Of a DNA stretch of 32,608 nt, positions 1 through 9,495 are shown piece by piece. Source of the stretch: Candidatus Poribacteria bacterium (GTDB lineage Bacteria; Poribacteria; WGA-4E; WGA-3G); NCBI GenBank assembly GCA_007571305.1, contig RKRR01000150.1, positions 1-32,608 of the forward strand, in the 5' to 3' direction. Position 1 is the first letter of the stretch. Each line of letters opens with the position of its first letter. The notes beneath the pieces were generated by a model. It did no database searches. It was given only the letters and a program-made list of their open reading frames with translations, and had not been told where the DNA came from. The translations under genes and the position numbers were made by a program.

Positions 1-392
<392 letters not shown>

Positions 393-638
393 CATTAACA
401 GATGGATTCTAATACAGTCCACCTGTTCATTACGCTCTTTACCTTACAAGACACGCACCAAAACTATTTAGCTTTCAAGAACATTTCTCTCTACCTAACT
501 TTTTTCATTCCCATTTCTTTTCCCAAGTTCTATCCGATTTTCCTTTAAAGGGGAATTTAAGCATGTTGTACGCCTCGGTAGTGAGAAAAAGCGTTGGCTC
601 ATGTAAATATATGCTATTTTTCCAAGTGATGTTAGCAT

Positions 639-1486
639 GTGAGTATGGATTTTCCGATACACGCTCTCATAGATGAAGCACAAGTTCACAAGTGGGTATT
701 GGCTGATTTCCATTCGCAAGGTTTGCATTGCCCGAGGTGTCAAGCTAGCGTGCGGGAGGCACGCCACTTTCGTAAGACCGAAACAAGCGGTCTACAAGTG
801 TATCGGTGCAAACGGTGTCAGACTGCCTAATGCCGAAGTTATAGTGATATCGAAAAATAAATGCACACTTGTAGCATAGGAGACTGTTAGCCTGTGCATC
901 AGATAATTTCAGAGTTCACACGACGCTATGAGTGTATAAGTAATTACGGAATCTACCATAAAACAGGTGAGATGTTTCAAAACGCTGGTGAAAAACGCGA
1001 TCGGCACCTTGACGTTTCGGATCTCCCGCGTCGGCGTGGGAATAAGCGGCGGGGACACGGGACTTATGCCAATGATCGTCCGCCTCTGGTTGGCACGAAA
1101 GGGTGTGAAAGCGGCTCCTGAGGTTACGCCTTGTGCCTCACACCGATGCTGCGATACTTTCGGCACATGTGCATCAGTTTACGTTGCTGACTGCGAGAGT
1201 GTATACGGATGGGTGGCGTGGGTATAATCATATTCAGCGTGCCCGTGAAGTCGTTTTTTATAAGGGTGGCGAGTGGGCGAGAGATGCAGACGGTGATGAC
1301 TTTTGCGAAGTCCATACAAATACGATTGAACGGGTTTGGACAACGCTATGCAACTTCCTGTGTCCATTTCGCGGGGTTCATAAAAAGTTTCTCTCCGGAT
1401 ACAACGCAATCTGTGAGTTCATCATCAATCTGAAATCTGTTTCTGTCTACTTTATATCAAAACTTGTAAAAAGCACTTACTCTTGA
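639..1486 (+). pseudogene. decayed IS1595/ISXO2-like transposase
   Basis: The remains of an IS1595-family (ISXO2-like) transposase are visible in three pieces. The N-terminal piece, about 645-830, begins MDFPIHALIDEAQ and has a zinc ribbon (CPRC...CKRC) before a stop. A piece at about 966-1121 reads GEMFQNAGEK...PRRRGNKRRGHGTY, typical of the region around the catalytic core. A third piece, about 1133-1470, reads VYTDGWRGYN...VHTNTIERVW...PFRGVHKKFLSGY and matches the C-terminal DDE-type core. The second and third pieces are joined by a one-base frameshift near 1120: the expected Gln codon after ESG has lost a base. Between the first and second pieces about 100 bp of repeat sequence (863-961) replaces the helix-turn-helix and first catalytic region. 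I found no terminal inverted repeats. The gene cannot make an active enzyme. Confidence 0.85.
863..961. repeat. repeat fragment inside the transposase remnant
   Basis: About 99 bp that match 11742-11841 nearly end to end. Shared blocks are ACTTGTAGCATAGGAGAC, AGTTCACA, TACGGAATCTAC and the ending ATA. The first 40 bases also match the left end of the family 1 elements at 7754 and 21734. It sits exactly where the middle of the transposase is missing. It lacks family 1 termini, so it is either a truncated element or a distinct sub-family. Confidence 0.7.
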
Positions 1487-1558
1487 CAGGAGCGTACCCC
1501 GTTTTATTTCCGTTTGTCAAATTTATTTGATAGCGGCATTCGCACTGAATAACCCTGC

Positions 1559-4489
1559 CTATTCGATCTCCGTTTCGCTTTCGGTATTCCCATTATTCTG
1601 CCAATTGTCCGCTTTCTCCTTGAGTTTTTCGATATCCTCAGGATTCTTGATGTCTACGATGTGTGGCGTAATGATGATAACAATCTCAGCGTCTTCAACA
1701 GCGGTCTCGGTGTTCTTGAAGAGTCTGCCGATGAAAGGGAGGTCCCCCAAAACCGGAAGTTTGGTCTCTACCTGTTTCTGTTTCTTACGTATGATACCAC
1801 CGACAACAATCTGCTGACCGTCCTCAACGTCAATATAGACACTGATGGCGTTATCATCAGTGATGGGAGCGTTGAAATCAGTGAACTCAATGAAGTTACT
1901 GGCACTGATATTCTCAATGTCCAATCCGATAGTGCGCTTACCGTCCTTGCCTACTTGCGACTTTGCAATATAAGGTGTAAGCGAGATATTGATGCCCACA
2001 GGTGGATCAATGAAATCGTAGTTGAAGAGCGGCTGTGAGACGGTCTCGCCAAGGATACTCGTAGTATCAACGCTTTGGAGATAGGGTATCCGGCGACCAC
2101 TACTCCATGTGGCGTTCCAACTATCACGTGTCAAAAGTGATGGCGTTGAAAGCGTTTGCACTTTATTCTCGCGCATAAGGGTGTGGAGAAGTGCCATATA
2201 TTCCTTGGTTGCCAGACCGAGATCAAATCCTGAAATTTCCTGTTCAAGACCGAGTTGTGAGTTGAGTTCCCCAACCAGCGGGTTTCCAGGTCTTGGAGAG
2301 ACACCAAAGATTTTGTTCTCCTGAGCAGTCAGCTCAATGCCGAGTTTGGTCGTTTCATCAAGCGTCACTTCGAGAATCTGAATGTCTATCCAGACTTGAC
2401 CTCGGACAAAGTCTAACTTCTGAATGAGTGCCCTGACAGCAGCGAAGTATCGTTGCTGCGTCGTGATAATCAGGGAATTTGTATCGGCATCAGCAAAAAC
2501 GGTGACTTTTCCACGTAAGGAGTTGATGTCTTGCTGTTCCTGTCTACCCCCAGAAGCAAAGAAACGGCTAAAACTAAAACCACCGGCATCTTCGTCACCC
2601 GCCCAGACCTGTTCAAGGACCTGTTGGAGATGATCGGCACTCCCATATTCAAGACGAATTGCTTCAGTAATCTCCTTTTGTCCTTCTGGTGTAGGAACAT
2701 CCATGGAGTTAATAAACTCCGTGATGAGCTCGAAGTTGCGCTGGGTTGCGGTTGAAACGATAACAGCATTGAGTGTCGGATAAGGCTCGGCGGTGACGTT
2801 GCCAGCGAGCGAACCTTGTGTTTGATTACGTTGGCGTTCAGTGAGGAAAAAGAAAAAGTTTCCCGTGTTTTGGGAACTCCCCTGATAGACGTTATTGATG
2901 ACAGCGGCGACGTTATCTGCATCGGCATATTTGAGTTTATACATGCGGGTGCCCCATTCCTGGTCCGGCATGTTGACATCAAGTCTTTTGATGAGGGCAT
3001 CAATGGTTTCAAAGTTTTGCGCACTCGTTGATATGAGAATGGCATTGAGGCGTAAATCGGCAACGAGATGAACCTCACCTTGGACTCCGAAACCAGTGCT
3101 TTCAGTCGGTTCTCGATCTCTGCGTCGCCACCAAGGAAGGTCCCTGTCAGATCCCGCGCTGCCGCCTTCGAAGAGGTCTTGCAGGCTCGGAACAAGGGTC
3201 TCAGCATCCGCGAATTTAAGAAAATAGAGTCTAATTTCTTCTTGCGTTTGCTCCTGGTCAAGTTCATTGATGACCTTCTCAACAATAGAGAAGTTGCGGG
3301 GGTCTGAGGAAACAACAACGACGTTGATTCGGTCGTTATGGGAAACATTGACAGTACCGACGATGCCTTGGGAGGTATCAATTCCCTGTTCACGCTGATA
3401 AGTTCTCAATTTCGCACGATCCCAAGCGTCCATTCTGCGTCGATTATCGGGGGCATCACCGGTAAGAACCTCTTGGAGGGTTTGTGCGACATCTGCAGCG
3501 GTTGCGTATTTAAGTCGGAAGGTGCGTATCTCGGTTTTTACGTTAGGTGCGATATCGAGTTCCTTGATAATTTCTTGGAGGAAAACGAGATTCGCCTCAG
3601 ATGCTTTGAGCACGAGTGAATTTGAGTTAACATCGGCGATAATCTTGATTCTGCCTTGAAGTACTTCGTAGCCGGTGCCATCGGCTTTCATTTGTGCCGC
3701 TGCGGCTTTTGCCTGTTCTGCATCGCCACCGAGCCGACCGCGTTGCCCTTTGGCATCCTCGCCCGCGCCTTCCTCTTGAAAAACGTTTGAGAGCGTCTGT
3801 GCCAACGGCTCGGCTTCAGCGTAAGTGAGAGGGACAATCAGTATCTTTAAAGGGAAACGTTCGCCTTCGTCTGCGATCTGGAGAATGGAGACAATTCGGT
3901 GTATATTAGAGGAGACATCGGTGATGACGAGTGCATTCGTAGCAGAGTCTGCAAAAATATTCGCCTGTTTATTGAGAAGCGGCTTGAGTCGGTCAACCTG
4001 CTCCGCAGCGACAACGGTATCTAATTGAATAATATATGTTTGGATTTCGTCAGTCATGTCAACCCGTTCCGGGTTCGGTGGGATGCTTTTAACAATACCT
4101 TTCGTTGCGACCGCGCGTGCGAAGGTCGTGACTAAGAGGGTGCTGTCTGTTTGGATAAGCGTGAGGTCATATTGAGTAAGGACGGTTTTAATTTTTTCAA
4201 CGACTTCTTCAATCGTTACATTATTGAGATTAATAAGAGAGAATCTTTTATTGCTAATGTCTTCTTCGCTCGCAATGATAGTGAGATCAGCCTCCCGAGA
4301 TAGCCATTCAAAAAGCCCTTTTAATTCCTGGCTTGTAAAGTTAAAGTCGAAACGGATTGCGCGCCCTTCTTCATCGGTTTCGGCAACACGCATTGTAGGT
4401 TGCTGTTCTTGTGCGTAAAGTTCAACATGCCCAACAATAAGCAACCCCCAACAAAGTAGTAAAATAAACGAAAGTTTTTTTCCTTGCAT
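1559..4489 (-). CDS. gspD: type II secretion system secretin GspD, enlarged
   Basis: Outer-membrane channel of the T2SS, 976 aa; typical GspD is about 650-700 aa. A signal peptide is present (KK start, hydrophobic 7-22, likely cleavage after YA near 26) and no lipobox is seen. Order of domains: N0 at about 44-122; then six N1-type (ring-building) modules at about 148-206, 213-312, 320-412, 418-504, 512-598 and 607-695; then the secretin barrel at about 698-945. The barrel contains VQTLSTPSLLTRD, the VGINISLTPYI gate/barrel region and VVGGIIRKKQ...VLGDLPFIGRLF near the end. Standard GspD has three N1-type modules (N1-N3), so the periplasmic stalk appears roughly doubled. Module linkers are rich in Arg, Gly, Gln and Asp. 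It is the last gene of the gsp cluster, 126 bases after the GspM-like gene. The fold and family call is secure; module boundaries are by eye. Confidence 0.95.
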   Translation of the reverse strand: MQGKKLSFILLLCWGLLIVGHVELYAQEQQPTMRVAETDEEGRAIRFDFNFTSQELKGLFEWLSREADLTIIASEEDISNKRFSLINLNNVTIEEVVEKIKTVLTQYDLTLIQTDSTLLVTTFARAVATKGIVKSIPPNPERVDMTDEIQTYIIQLDTVVAAEQVDRLKPLLNKQANIFADSATNALVITDVSSNIHRIVSILQIADEGERFPLKILIVPLTYAEAEPLAQTLSNVFQEEGAGEDAKGQRGRLGGDAEQAKAAAAQMKADGTGYEVLQGRIKIIADVNSNSLVLKASEANLVFLQEIIKELDIAPNVKTEIRTFRLKYATAADVAQTLQEVLTGDAPDNRRRMDAWDRAKLRTYQREQGIDTSQGIVGTVNVSHNDRINVVVVSSDPRNFSIVEKVINELDQEQTQEEIRLYFLKFADAETLVPSLQDLFEGGSAGSDRDLPWWRRRDREPTESTGFGVQGEVHLVADLRLNAILISTSAQNFETIDALIKRLDVNMPDQEWGTRMYKLKYADADNVAAVINNVYQGSSQNTGNFFFFLTERQRNQTQGSLAGNVTAEPYPTLNAVIVSTATQRNFELITEFINSMDVPTPEGQKEITEAIRLEYGSADHLQQVLEQVWAGDEDAGGFSFSRFFASGGRQEQQDINSLRGKVTVFADADTNSLIITTQQRYFAAVRALIQKLDFVRGQVWIDIQILEVTLDETTKLGIELTAQENKIFGVSPRPGNPLVGELNSQLGLEQEISGFDLGLATKEYMALLHTLMRENKVQTLSTPSLLTRDSWNATWSSGRRIPYLQSVDTTSILGETVSQPLFNYDFIDPPVGINISLTPYIAKSQVGKDGKRTIGLDIENISASNFIEFTDFNAPITDDNAISVYIDVEDGQQIVVGGIIRKKQKQVETKLPVLGDLPFIGRLFKNTETAVEDAEIVIIITPHIVDIKNPEDIEKLKEKADNWQNNGNTESETEIE

Positions 4490-4615
4490 AACAGCTAATC
4501 CTTATTATGGTCGTCAATTATCAATCAATAGGTGCTACTAACATCCCGACTTGGAAAACTCTTCACACCGGAGAATTGTCACCAGAAATCTCTTGTTACT
4601 GCCAACAGATGACTA

Positions 4616-5878
4616 TTAAAATATTCGAGCGATGAGGAGCATGTCTACATTCAAATTGGCTCCGCCTCCAGAATCTCGACCGCGTGCTGCTGGGCGTTCC
4701 TGTGTTTGTTTATCGGCGGAGATTCGTAAATCGCGCACCGTGAGCCATTTAGCACCTGTTTCGATGAGATGGTTTAAGTTGACCAGTTTTTCAATGTCTG
4801 TTTTGAATTTCATTTCAACTGTGTAGTGATCCGTTTGATACGTCAATGGTGCCAGCGCGAGTTGCTTTAAAAGTGTTGCGCGTTGCTCCTGAATCTCCTC
4901 AATGTATTTAACAAGCGCATACTGGGGTTCACTTATATCCACAGACTCCTCAGAATACGTGAGAATTTCCAAAAGAGCACTCTCCTTTCGCAATTGGGTT
5001 TCGACGGTAGCAGGTTTTGCCCCGATACTGAAGATACCTGGCGTAGCTGGGGTTTCGACTCTGTGAAGCTGCGTCTCAAAGAAGTCTTGTCTCGAATCTG
5101 TCGCACCGCGAAGTTGTCGTGTTACCATACTTTTGATAAACGCTGCGAGCTTGATTCGGACATCAATAGGTATCGTATCGGGAAGCGAGGAGAATTTCCA
5201 CTGCCCAGCAGCGTCCATTGAATGAGGCGATTTTGCTTTATCTGCGCGTTCTGTCTCCTTTGCTACGGATTTCGCTCCAGTCTTTAAATCGTCTGTTTCA
5301 TCCGTTTTCTCATCTGTATCGGATTCCGTTCCGGACAGCCATGCATCCATTAACATGTTAAAGGTCTCTTCCTCTGCCTGCTGTTCGACCTCCTCAGTAA
5401 GTTCCATTTCCTCCATTTCTATGTGCTTAAAATAGAGATAGAGAACAAGGTTTCCTCTATGCTGCGCCGTTAGTTTATGTGTGTGCTTAGCAGTACCAGG
5501 TTTCGTGAGGAGTTGATAATTTTGTTGAATGCCAGCGCGCCTGATGAGTGCATCAATACGGGATCTAATGACGGTTTCCGGTAATTCAGTATCAAAAAGT
5601 GTCTTGGCAGATTGTGAGTTTGTACTTCCCTGCTGATTCAGTGCGAGTGTCAAACCTGTCTCTTCGTAAATATCAGATTCTATGGGTTTGAGTACTTTTG
5701 CAACACGCACCAAATTTTGAGTCTGCAACAACTGCTCTTGTTTCGCCTTGGTGTCATGATTCACAAATAAACCGTAAAAAGCAGGACCTACCTGTATGGC
5801 GAGGAAAATTAAGAGCACTCCCCCCAAGATACCAAGCAAGATTCGACTGAGCGGTGTTAATTGGAGATCCAGTTCCAT
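4616..5878 (-). CDS. gspM: GspM/PilO-like inner-membrane assembly protein
   Basis: A 420-aa bitopic protein. It has a short cytoplasmic N-terminus, one membrane helix at about 12-34 (ILLGILGGVLLIFLAI) and a periplasmic remainder. The C-terminal stretch at about 350-420 (YTVEMKFKTDIEKLVNLNHL...WLTVRDLRIS) has the strand-helix-strand look of the ferredoxin-like domain of GspM and PilO. The middle (about 160-215) is acidic and probably disordered (EEMELTEEVEQQAEEE, TDTDEKTDETDD). Its place between the GspL-like protein and the secretin is the usual gspL-gspM-gspD order. It is longer than classic GspM (about 160-180 aa). The assignment rests on position and topology more than on strong motifs. 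Confidence 0.65.
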   Translation of the reverse strand: MELDLQLTPLSRILLGILGGVLLIFLAIQVGPAFYGLFVNHDTKAKQEQLLQTQNLVRVAKVLKPIESDIYEETGLTLALNQQGSTNSQSAKTLFDTELPETVIRSRIDALIRRAGIQQNYQLLTKPGTAKHTHKLTAQHRGNLVLYLYFKHIEMEEMELTEEVEQQAEEETFNMLMDAWLSGTESDTDEKTDETDDLKTGAKSVAKETERADKAKSPHSMDAAGQWKFSSLPDTIPIDVRIKLAAFIKSMVTRQLRGATDSRQDFFETQLHRVETPATPGIFSIGAKPATVETQLRKESALLEILTYSEESVDISEPQYALVKYIEEIQEQRATLLKQLALAPLTYQTDHYTVEMKFKTDIEKLVNLNHLIETGAKWLTVRDLRISADKQTQERPAARGRDSGGGANLNVDMLLIARIF

Positions 5879-5919
5879 AAGTTAATCCTTTAGAAACATT
5901 TAATTATCATCAGGTTCGT

Positions 5920-7704
5920 TTATTTTCTTTTTTCGTCCTTTTCGTTTTCAAAGGTGTCCAGTACAGGAGGTGCAACAGAAGGTTCCATACTTGCTACTTC
6001 ATCCATTTGTGGTTCAGGCAAAGGATATCGTTTTTTGGCAAATGCTTTCACAGCGGATGTCGTTAGATTACATCGGACCTGTACTTGGAAAATCTGTTTT
6101 CTATTTTGAGAAATAGTTGTGACTTCACCCGGACGTACATTGGTGAACACCCCAGAACGGTCAAGCGCGCCCAAGAGTGTATTAATGGCATTATGAGAAG
6201 CACTCTCCAAATTGAATGTAATGCGCGCTGTCGCTGGCTCGTGCAGGTTGGTAATATTAAAATTAGTCCATGCCACCTGTGTCCTGTCGTTAAACATCTC
6301 GCTCAGTGCATGCAAAATATCAAGTGGTGAGATGTGATGCGCTAACATATCGGTGAGTGCCAACTCCTTCCCAAGTTGGGCTTTTGCATCAGACATCGAC
6401 TGGACGTAATTCCTAAGTTCTACTTCTACTGTTTCGTTTCTATACTGTTGCGAGCGTTGAAGGATATAACCACCAAACAGCATAGTTCCAATTATTGAAA
6501 CACTTAACCCAGCAGCGGTAAAGAGTTGCCGCTGCCGTGCTGTTTGTGTAAGTGTCTCAGCTGCTTCCTTCGGCAACAGAGAAACCCGGTCTGCCGACTT
6601 CAAGGCATTGAGGCCTACACCCAAAGGGACAGCAAGGGTATCACCCCATTCATCAAGAATAGCCTCTACACCTGGACGTATGGGACGAATGTCAATACCT
6701 GCATGCTGTTGGAGAGCCTGAATCGGATTCCACAACTGTGTTGAAATGTTGAGTTCCGCTTCGCAAATAGATACAAGATCGGGGACCCGTGATCCACCAC
6801 CACACAACCAGAGTTCAGTTTCTGTATCCGTTAGGGTGAGGTTCCGATATCCACCAGTGTTCACTTCTGCTTCAGAATGTGTCGTGGCGGCAATAGAACG
6901 CCGAAGTTCACTGATAAACTGGACTGTCCATGTATTTGCCGGAGTTTCACCTGCTGAGATATGTTGTTTTTCCTCCGCTGCCGTTTCAACATCCGTATTC
7001 AAAGGGCGACTGAGATGTTCAGTGAGATGGTTACCACCGAAACGGAAACTCCGTGAAAACCTGAGTTTTCCACCTTGCATGAAACAGAAGTCCGTTTGTT
7101 CAGCACCGATGTCAGCAATGAATGTAGGCTTTGTACATCCGCTGTGCGCCGCCACCTCCGCTATAGCTATCATTGAAGGCGTAACTGCCGATACGGAAAC
7201 GCCAATCTGTCCAAGGATATCTAAATAGTTTGAAACTGTTGTTTGCCGTGTAGATATTAATTCTACGGAAGAGGTTTCTGGTGTCTGTTGTACATCGTGA
7301 TAGGTGAAGATAGCCTCTTCAACTCGAAAAGGGAGTTCGGCTTCGGCAGCAATTGCGACGATACTTTCGAGTTGTTCATCCGTTGCCGTCGGCAAATTGG
7401 ATAAACGTTTGGTATTCACTAAGGAACGGGGAAGGGCAAGAGCTATTTCTGTCTTATTTCGGTTGAACATTGTCCTGAAAACCTCTATAGGGTTGTGCCA
7501 GCGGATACTACCCTCCACTGGTAGATTCCCTAAAGAGGCGCAAAGGTGTTTCACCGATTCATACACCTGCAGCCGATCATCTTTGTCTGGATACGTCACG
7601 ACGCTTGCATTGGTAAGATACACGGTTGTAGATGCTTGTTCAAGTTGAACGATTTTCGCTGTGTTTGTGCCGATATCTATCGCCACGACGCGATTCTTTG
7701 CCAT
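5920..7704 (-). CDS. gspL: GspL-like protein, PilM-type ASKHA domain fused to PilN-type domain
   Basis: A 594-aa protein. Residues 1-370 form an actin-like ATPase fold of the PilM type: phosphate-1 loop VVAIDIGTNTAK (6-17), phosphate-2 region FIADIGAEQTDF (about 195-206) and adenosine-side GGGSRVPDLV (302-311). A membrane helix follows at about 394-416. Residues 417-565 are periplasmic: a coiled segment, then a PilN/GspL-like ferredoxin fold (ISPLDILHALSEM...VAWTNFNIT...ARITFNLE). In type IV pilus systems PilM and PilN are separate; GspL combines both functions. Here the nucleotide-binding motifs look intact, unlike classical GspL. It recruits the GspE ATPase to the inner-membrane platform. 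The GspM-like gene starts 41 bases downstream; a family 1 element lies 50 bases upstream of its start. Confidence 0.85.
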   Translation of the reverse strand: MAKNRVVAIDIGTNTAKIVQLEQASTTVYLTNASVVTYPDKDDRLQVYESVKHLCASLGNLPVEGSIRWHNPIEVFRTMFNRNKTEIALALPRSLVNTKRLSNLPTATDEQLESIVAIAAEAELPFRVEEAIFTYHDVQQTPETSSVELISTRQTTVSNYLDILGQIGVSVSAVTPSMIAIAEVAAHSGCTKPTFIADIGAEQTDFCFMQGGKLRFSRSFRFGGNHLTEHLSRPLNTDVETAAEEKQHISAGETPANTWTVQFISELRRSIAATTHSEAEVNTGGYRNLTLTDTETELWLCGGGSRVPDLVSICEAELNISTQLWNPIQALQQHAGIDIRPIRPGVEAILDEWGDTLAVPLGVGLNALKSADRVSLLPKEAAETLTQTARQRQLFTAAGLSVSIIGTMLFGGYILQRSQQYRNETVEVELRNYVQSMSDAKAQLGKELALTDMLAHHISPLDILHALSEMFNDRTQVAWTNFNITNLHEPATARITFNLESASHNAINTLLGALDRSGVFTNVRPGEVTTISQNRKQIFQVQVRCNLTTSAVKAFAKKRYPLPEPQMDEVASMEPSVAPPVLDTFENEKDEKRK

Positions 7705-7745
7705 TGTTCGGTTAGCGGTCAGCAGTCAGTCTCAGAAGTTTTTTA

Positions 7746-7918
7746 TAATTCTAATCCAAGTTGCCATCTTGTAGCATAGGAGACCGTTGGTTTCCTGTGC
7801 ATCTTCAAGCCGAAAATCACACGGAATACACCAAGCTTTCCGCAAAAATGGAGGATTCTCGCTGAAAAATGGTGTTCGTGTATCTAAATCATAGTGGTAG
7901 CAACTTGGGTTAATTCTA
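7746..7918. repeat. family 1 MITE-like element with 8-bp target duplication
   Basis: The element is 7754-7910 (157 bp). Left terminus ATCCAAGTTGC and right terminus GCAACTTGGGT are inverted repeats (10 of 11). It is flanked by the direct repeat TAATTCTA at 7746-7753 and 7911-7918, an 8-bp target duplication. A hairpin at 7774-7800 pairs GCATAGGA with TCCTGTGC (8 bp with one G-U). No ORF fills it. It is about 80% identical by eye to the copy at 21734-21888. It lies between gspK (stop 7952) and gspL (start 7704), so it would be transcribed within the operon. An 8-bp duplication is typical of IS1595, which fits mobilisation by a relative of the broken transposase at 639-1486 (inference). Confidence 0.85.
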
Positions 7919-7951
7919 ATACCTCTTTACTGATTGCTGAAAACTACTCCT

Positions 7952-9490
7952 CTAATCCTGTTGCCAATACTGGACAATTATTTCGTCGCCTGTCCGATCA
8001 ATAATGCCGACACAGGTCGAGACAACTTTACCAGCGACATCAACACCACTTGCCTCAATACGATACCCATGCGAACGGTAAGTTACTGAATCAACAACCT
8101 CACGGAAAGTTCCAAAGTCAATTCCGTCCACTTGAGACAGTTGTGAGGTGTTCGTGAATGGATTTCCTTTTATTTCTTCTTCAGTCAGACTCTGTACCTG
8201 TGAGACATCGGATGCGTCCTGTTCACGGCGTTCGACGATCGCCTGTGCCTTTTGTGGATCCATTCCCGGTAGTAATGCTAATATCTCAGAGGATGCTGTG
8301 TTTATATTGATAAGCCCTTGGCGCGTGTCCCCTTCTTTGAGTGTTATTTTATCAACAATACCGATGAATTCTTGCTGTGTTAACATCCGTACCTCTTTGA
8401 TTGCATCGATGTTCTGGAAAAGTCCTTGGGCTTCACGATGGCTGACAATACGTTCGGCAATGCCTTGATCAATACCCTCTAAGGACTCCAAGGTTTCTAC
8501 ATCGGCAGTATTGATATTAATTTTCCCACTTTCATCGGATGTTTGGGATGTCCCTTGCTGCCCCGGAACAAAATCCCCTTCTGTATTGTTGGTTTCCTCT
8601 TCTACGTTTTCTTTCCCTTCATTCGTATCTTCAGTTGTTAATTGGGCCTGGATATTGTTGAAAAGTTCATCGGAAACCGATTGGACATCCATGAGAGCGG
8701 AAAATTTGTCAAATTCACGTTGCTGGATGAGCGATTCCGCCTCAGCCTGTGTAAAAACAGGTTGGTTTTGCTGTGTTCTAATTTCGGTTAACTGATTTGC
8801 TTCCGCTGTGTTAACATCGACGAGTGCTTCCCCACTTGGATCAGTGCTCGCATCAACTGAGTAGATGGTAGCCAATCCAACAAGTCCTACCGGACTGGCT
8901 GACAGCTGTTGGAGACCCTCGCTGACAGTCGCAGGCTGATTCCTGACGGTGCTTTCTTGATCGGAGCCATAGAGAAACTCGGATGTTATACCCTCAACCC
9001 GAGCGAGATCTCGAACGGTGCGATACGGTCGTCCTTCCATAATTTTGTTGGCAAGATCTTCAGTACGTGCATCATCTGGCGGTGCCCCTACCTGCGCGAG
9101 CAAATTACTGATAAGCCCCACATCGGCGATATTGATATTAACCTTAGATGCCTCATCTACAACTGTTACTTGGTAGTTTAAGAAATTGCCAATCTGAATC
9201 CCATCCTCAACTTGCCCTTGGATCGGTTCAGCCCAAGTTTCGCCGAGTGAGTCAAAAGGGGTTTGGTCATCGCGCATAACGGCAAGTGTCCACTCAAACC
9301 CCGCTCTTGCAGCGTAATGGAACTTCGACCTGTCTAAGAAATTTCGTTGGGTTCGCTGCTCTATGTGGATTGAATAGAGTAACTGTGCCGCAAGAATAGA
9401 CAGAACCGTGAGTATCCAGAGCGTTGAGACCAGAGATAACCCTCTCTGGTCCGTGTAGAATGTGCAGGAACTCCATTTTGTGAATTGCAT
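7952..9490 (-). CDS. gspK: T2SS minor pseudopilin GspK with ComEA-like repeats
   Basis: A 512-aa minor pseudopilin, larger than usual GspK (about 300-330 aa). The prepilin signal is QRG then LSLVSTLWILTVLSIL at about 16-34. As in other GspK proteins the residue at mature +5 is not Glu (here Ser). The mature N-terminal helix is followed by a GspK-like region (AARAGFEWTLAVMRDD). Four helix-hairpin-helix units of ComEA type are visible, each opening with a V/I-N-I/V-N-x-A motif: KVNINIADVG (about 115), ALVDVNTAEAN (about 222), KININTADVETLESLEGID (about 324) and LININTASSEILALLPGMD (about 394). A Thr/Glu/Gln-rich linker (about 290-320) separates the second and third. The start has a good RBS (AGGAGA, 7 bases before ATG). 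It follows gspJ after 5 bases. Confidence 0.92.
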   Translation of the reverse strand: MQFTKWSSCTFYTDQRGLSLVSTLWILTVLSILAAQLLYSIHIEQRTQRNFLDRSKFHYAARAGFEWTLAVMRDDQTPFDSLGETWAEPIQGQVEDGIQIGNFLNYQVTVVDEASKVNINIADVGLISNLLAQVGAPPDDARTEDLANKIMEGRPYRTVRDLARVEGITSEFLYGSDQESTVRNQPATVSEGLQQLSASPVGLVGLATIYSVDASTDPSGEALVDVNTAEANQLTEIRTQQNQPVFTQAEAESLIQQREFDKFSALMDVQSVSDELFNNIQAQLTTEDTNEGKENVEEETNNTEGDFVPGQQGTSQTSDESGKININTADVETLESLEGIDQGIAERIVSHREAQGLFQNIDAIKEVRMLTQQEFIGIVDKITLKEGDTRQGLININTASSEILALLPGMDPQKAQAIVERREQDASDVSQVQSLTEEEIKGNPFTNTSQLSQVDGIDFGTFREVVDSVTYRSHGYRIEASGVDVAGKVVSTCVGIIDRTGDEIIVQYWQQD

Positions 9491-9495
9491 CTCTC

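Noticed and set aside
2470..3393. A 307-codon frame on the minus strand inside gspD
   Set aside because: It is a shadow of the secretin frame: no domain, biased composition, and the overlapping frame is clearly gspD.
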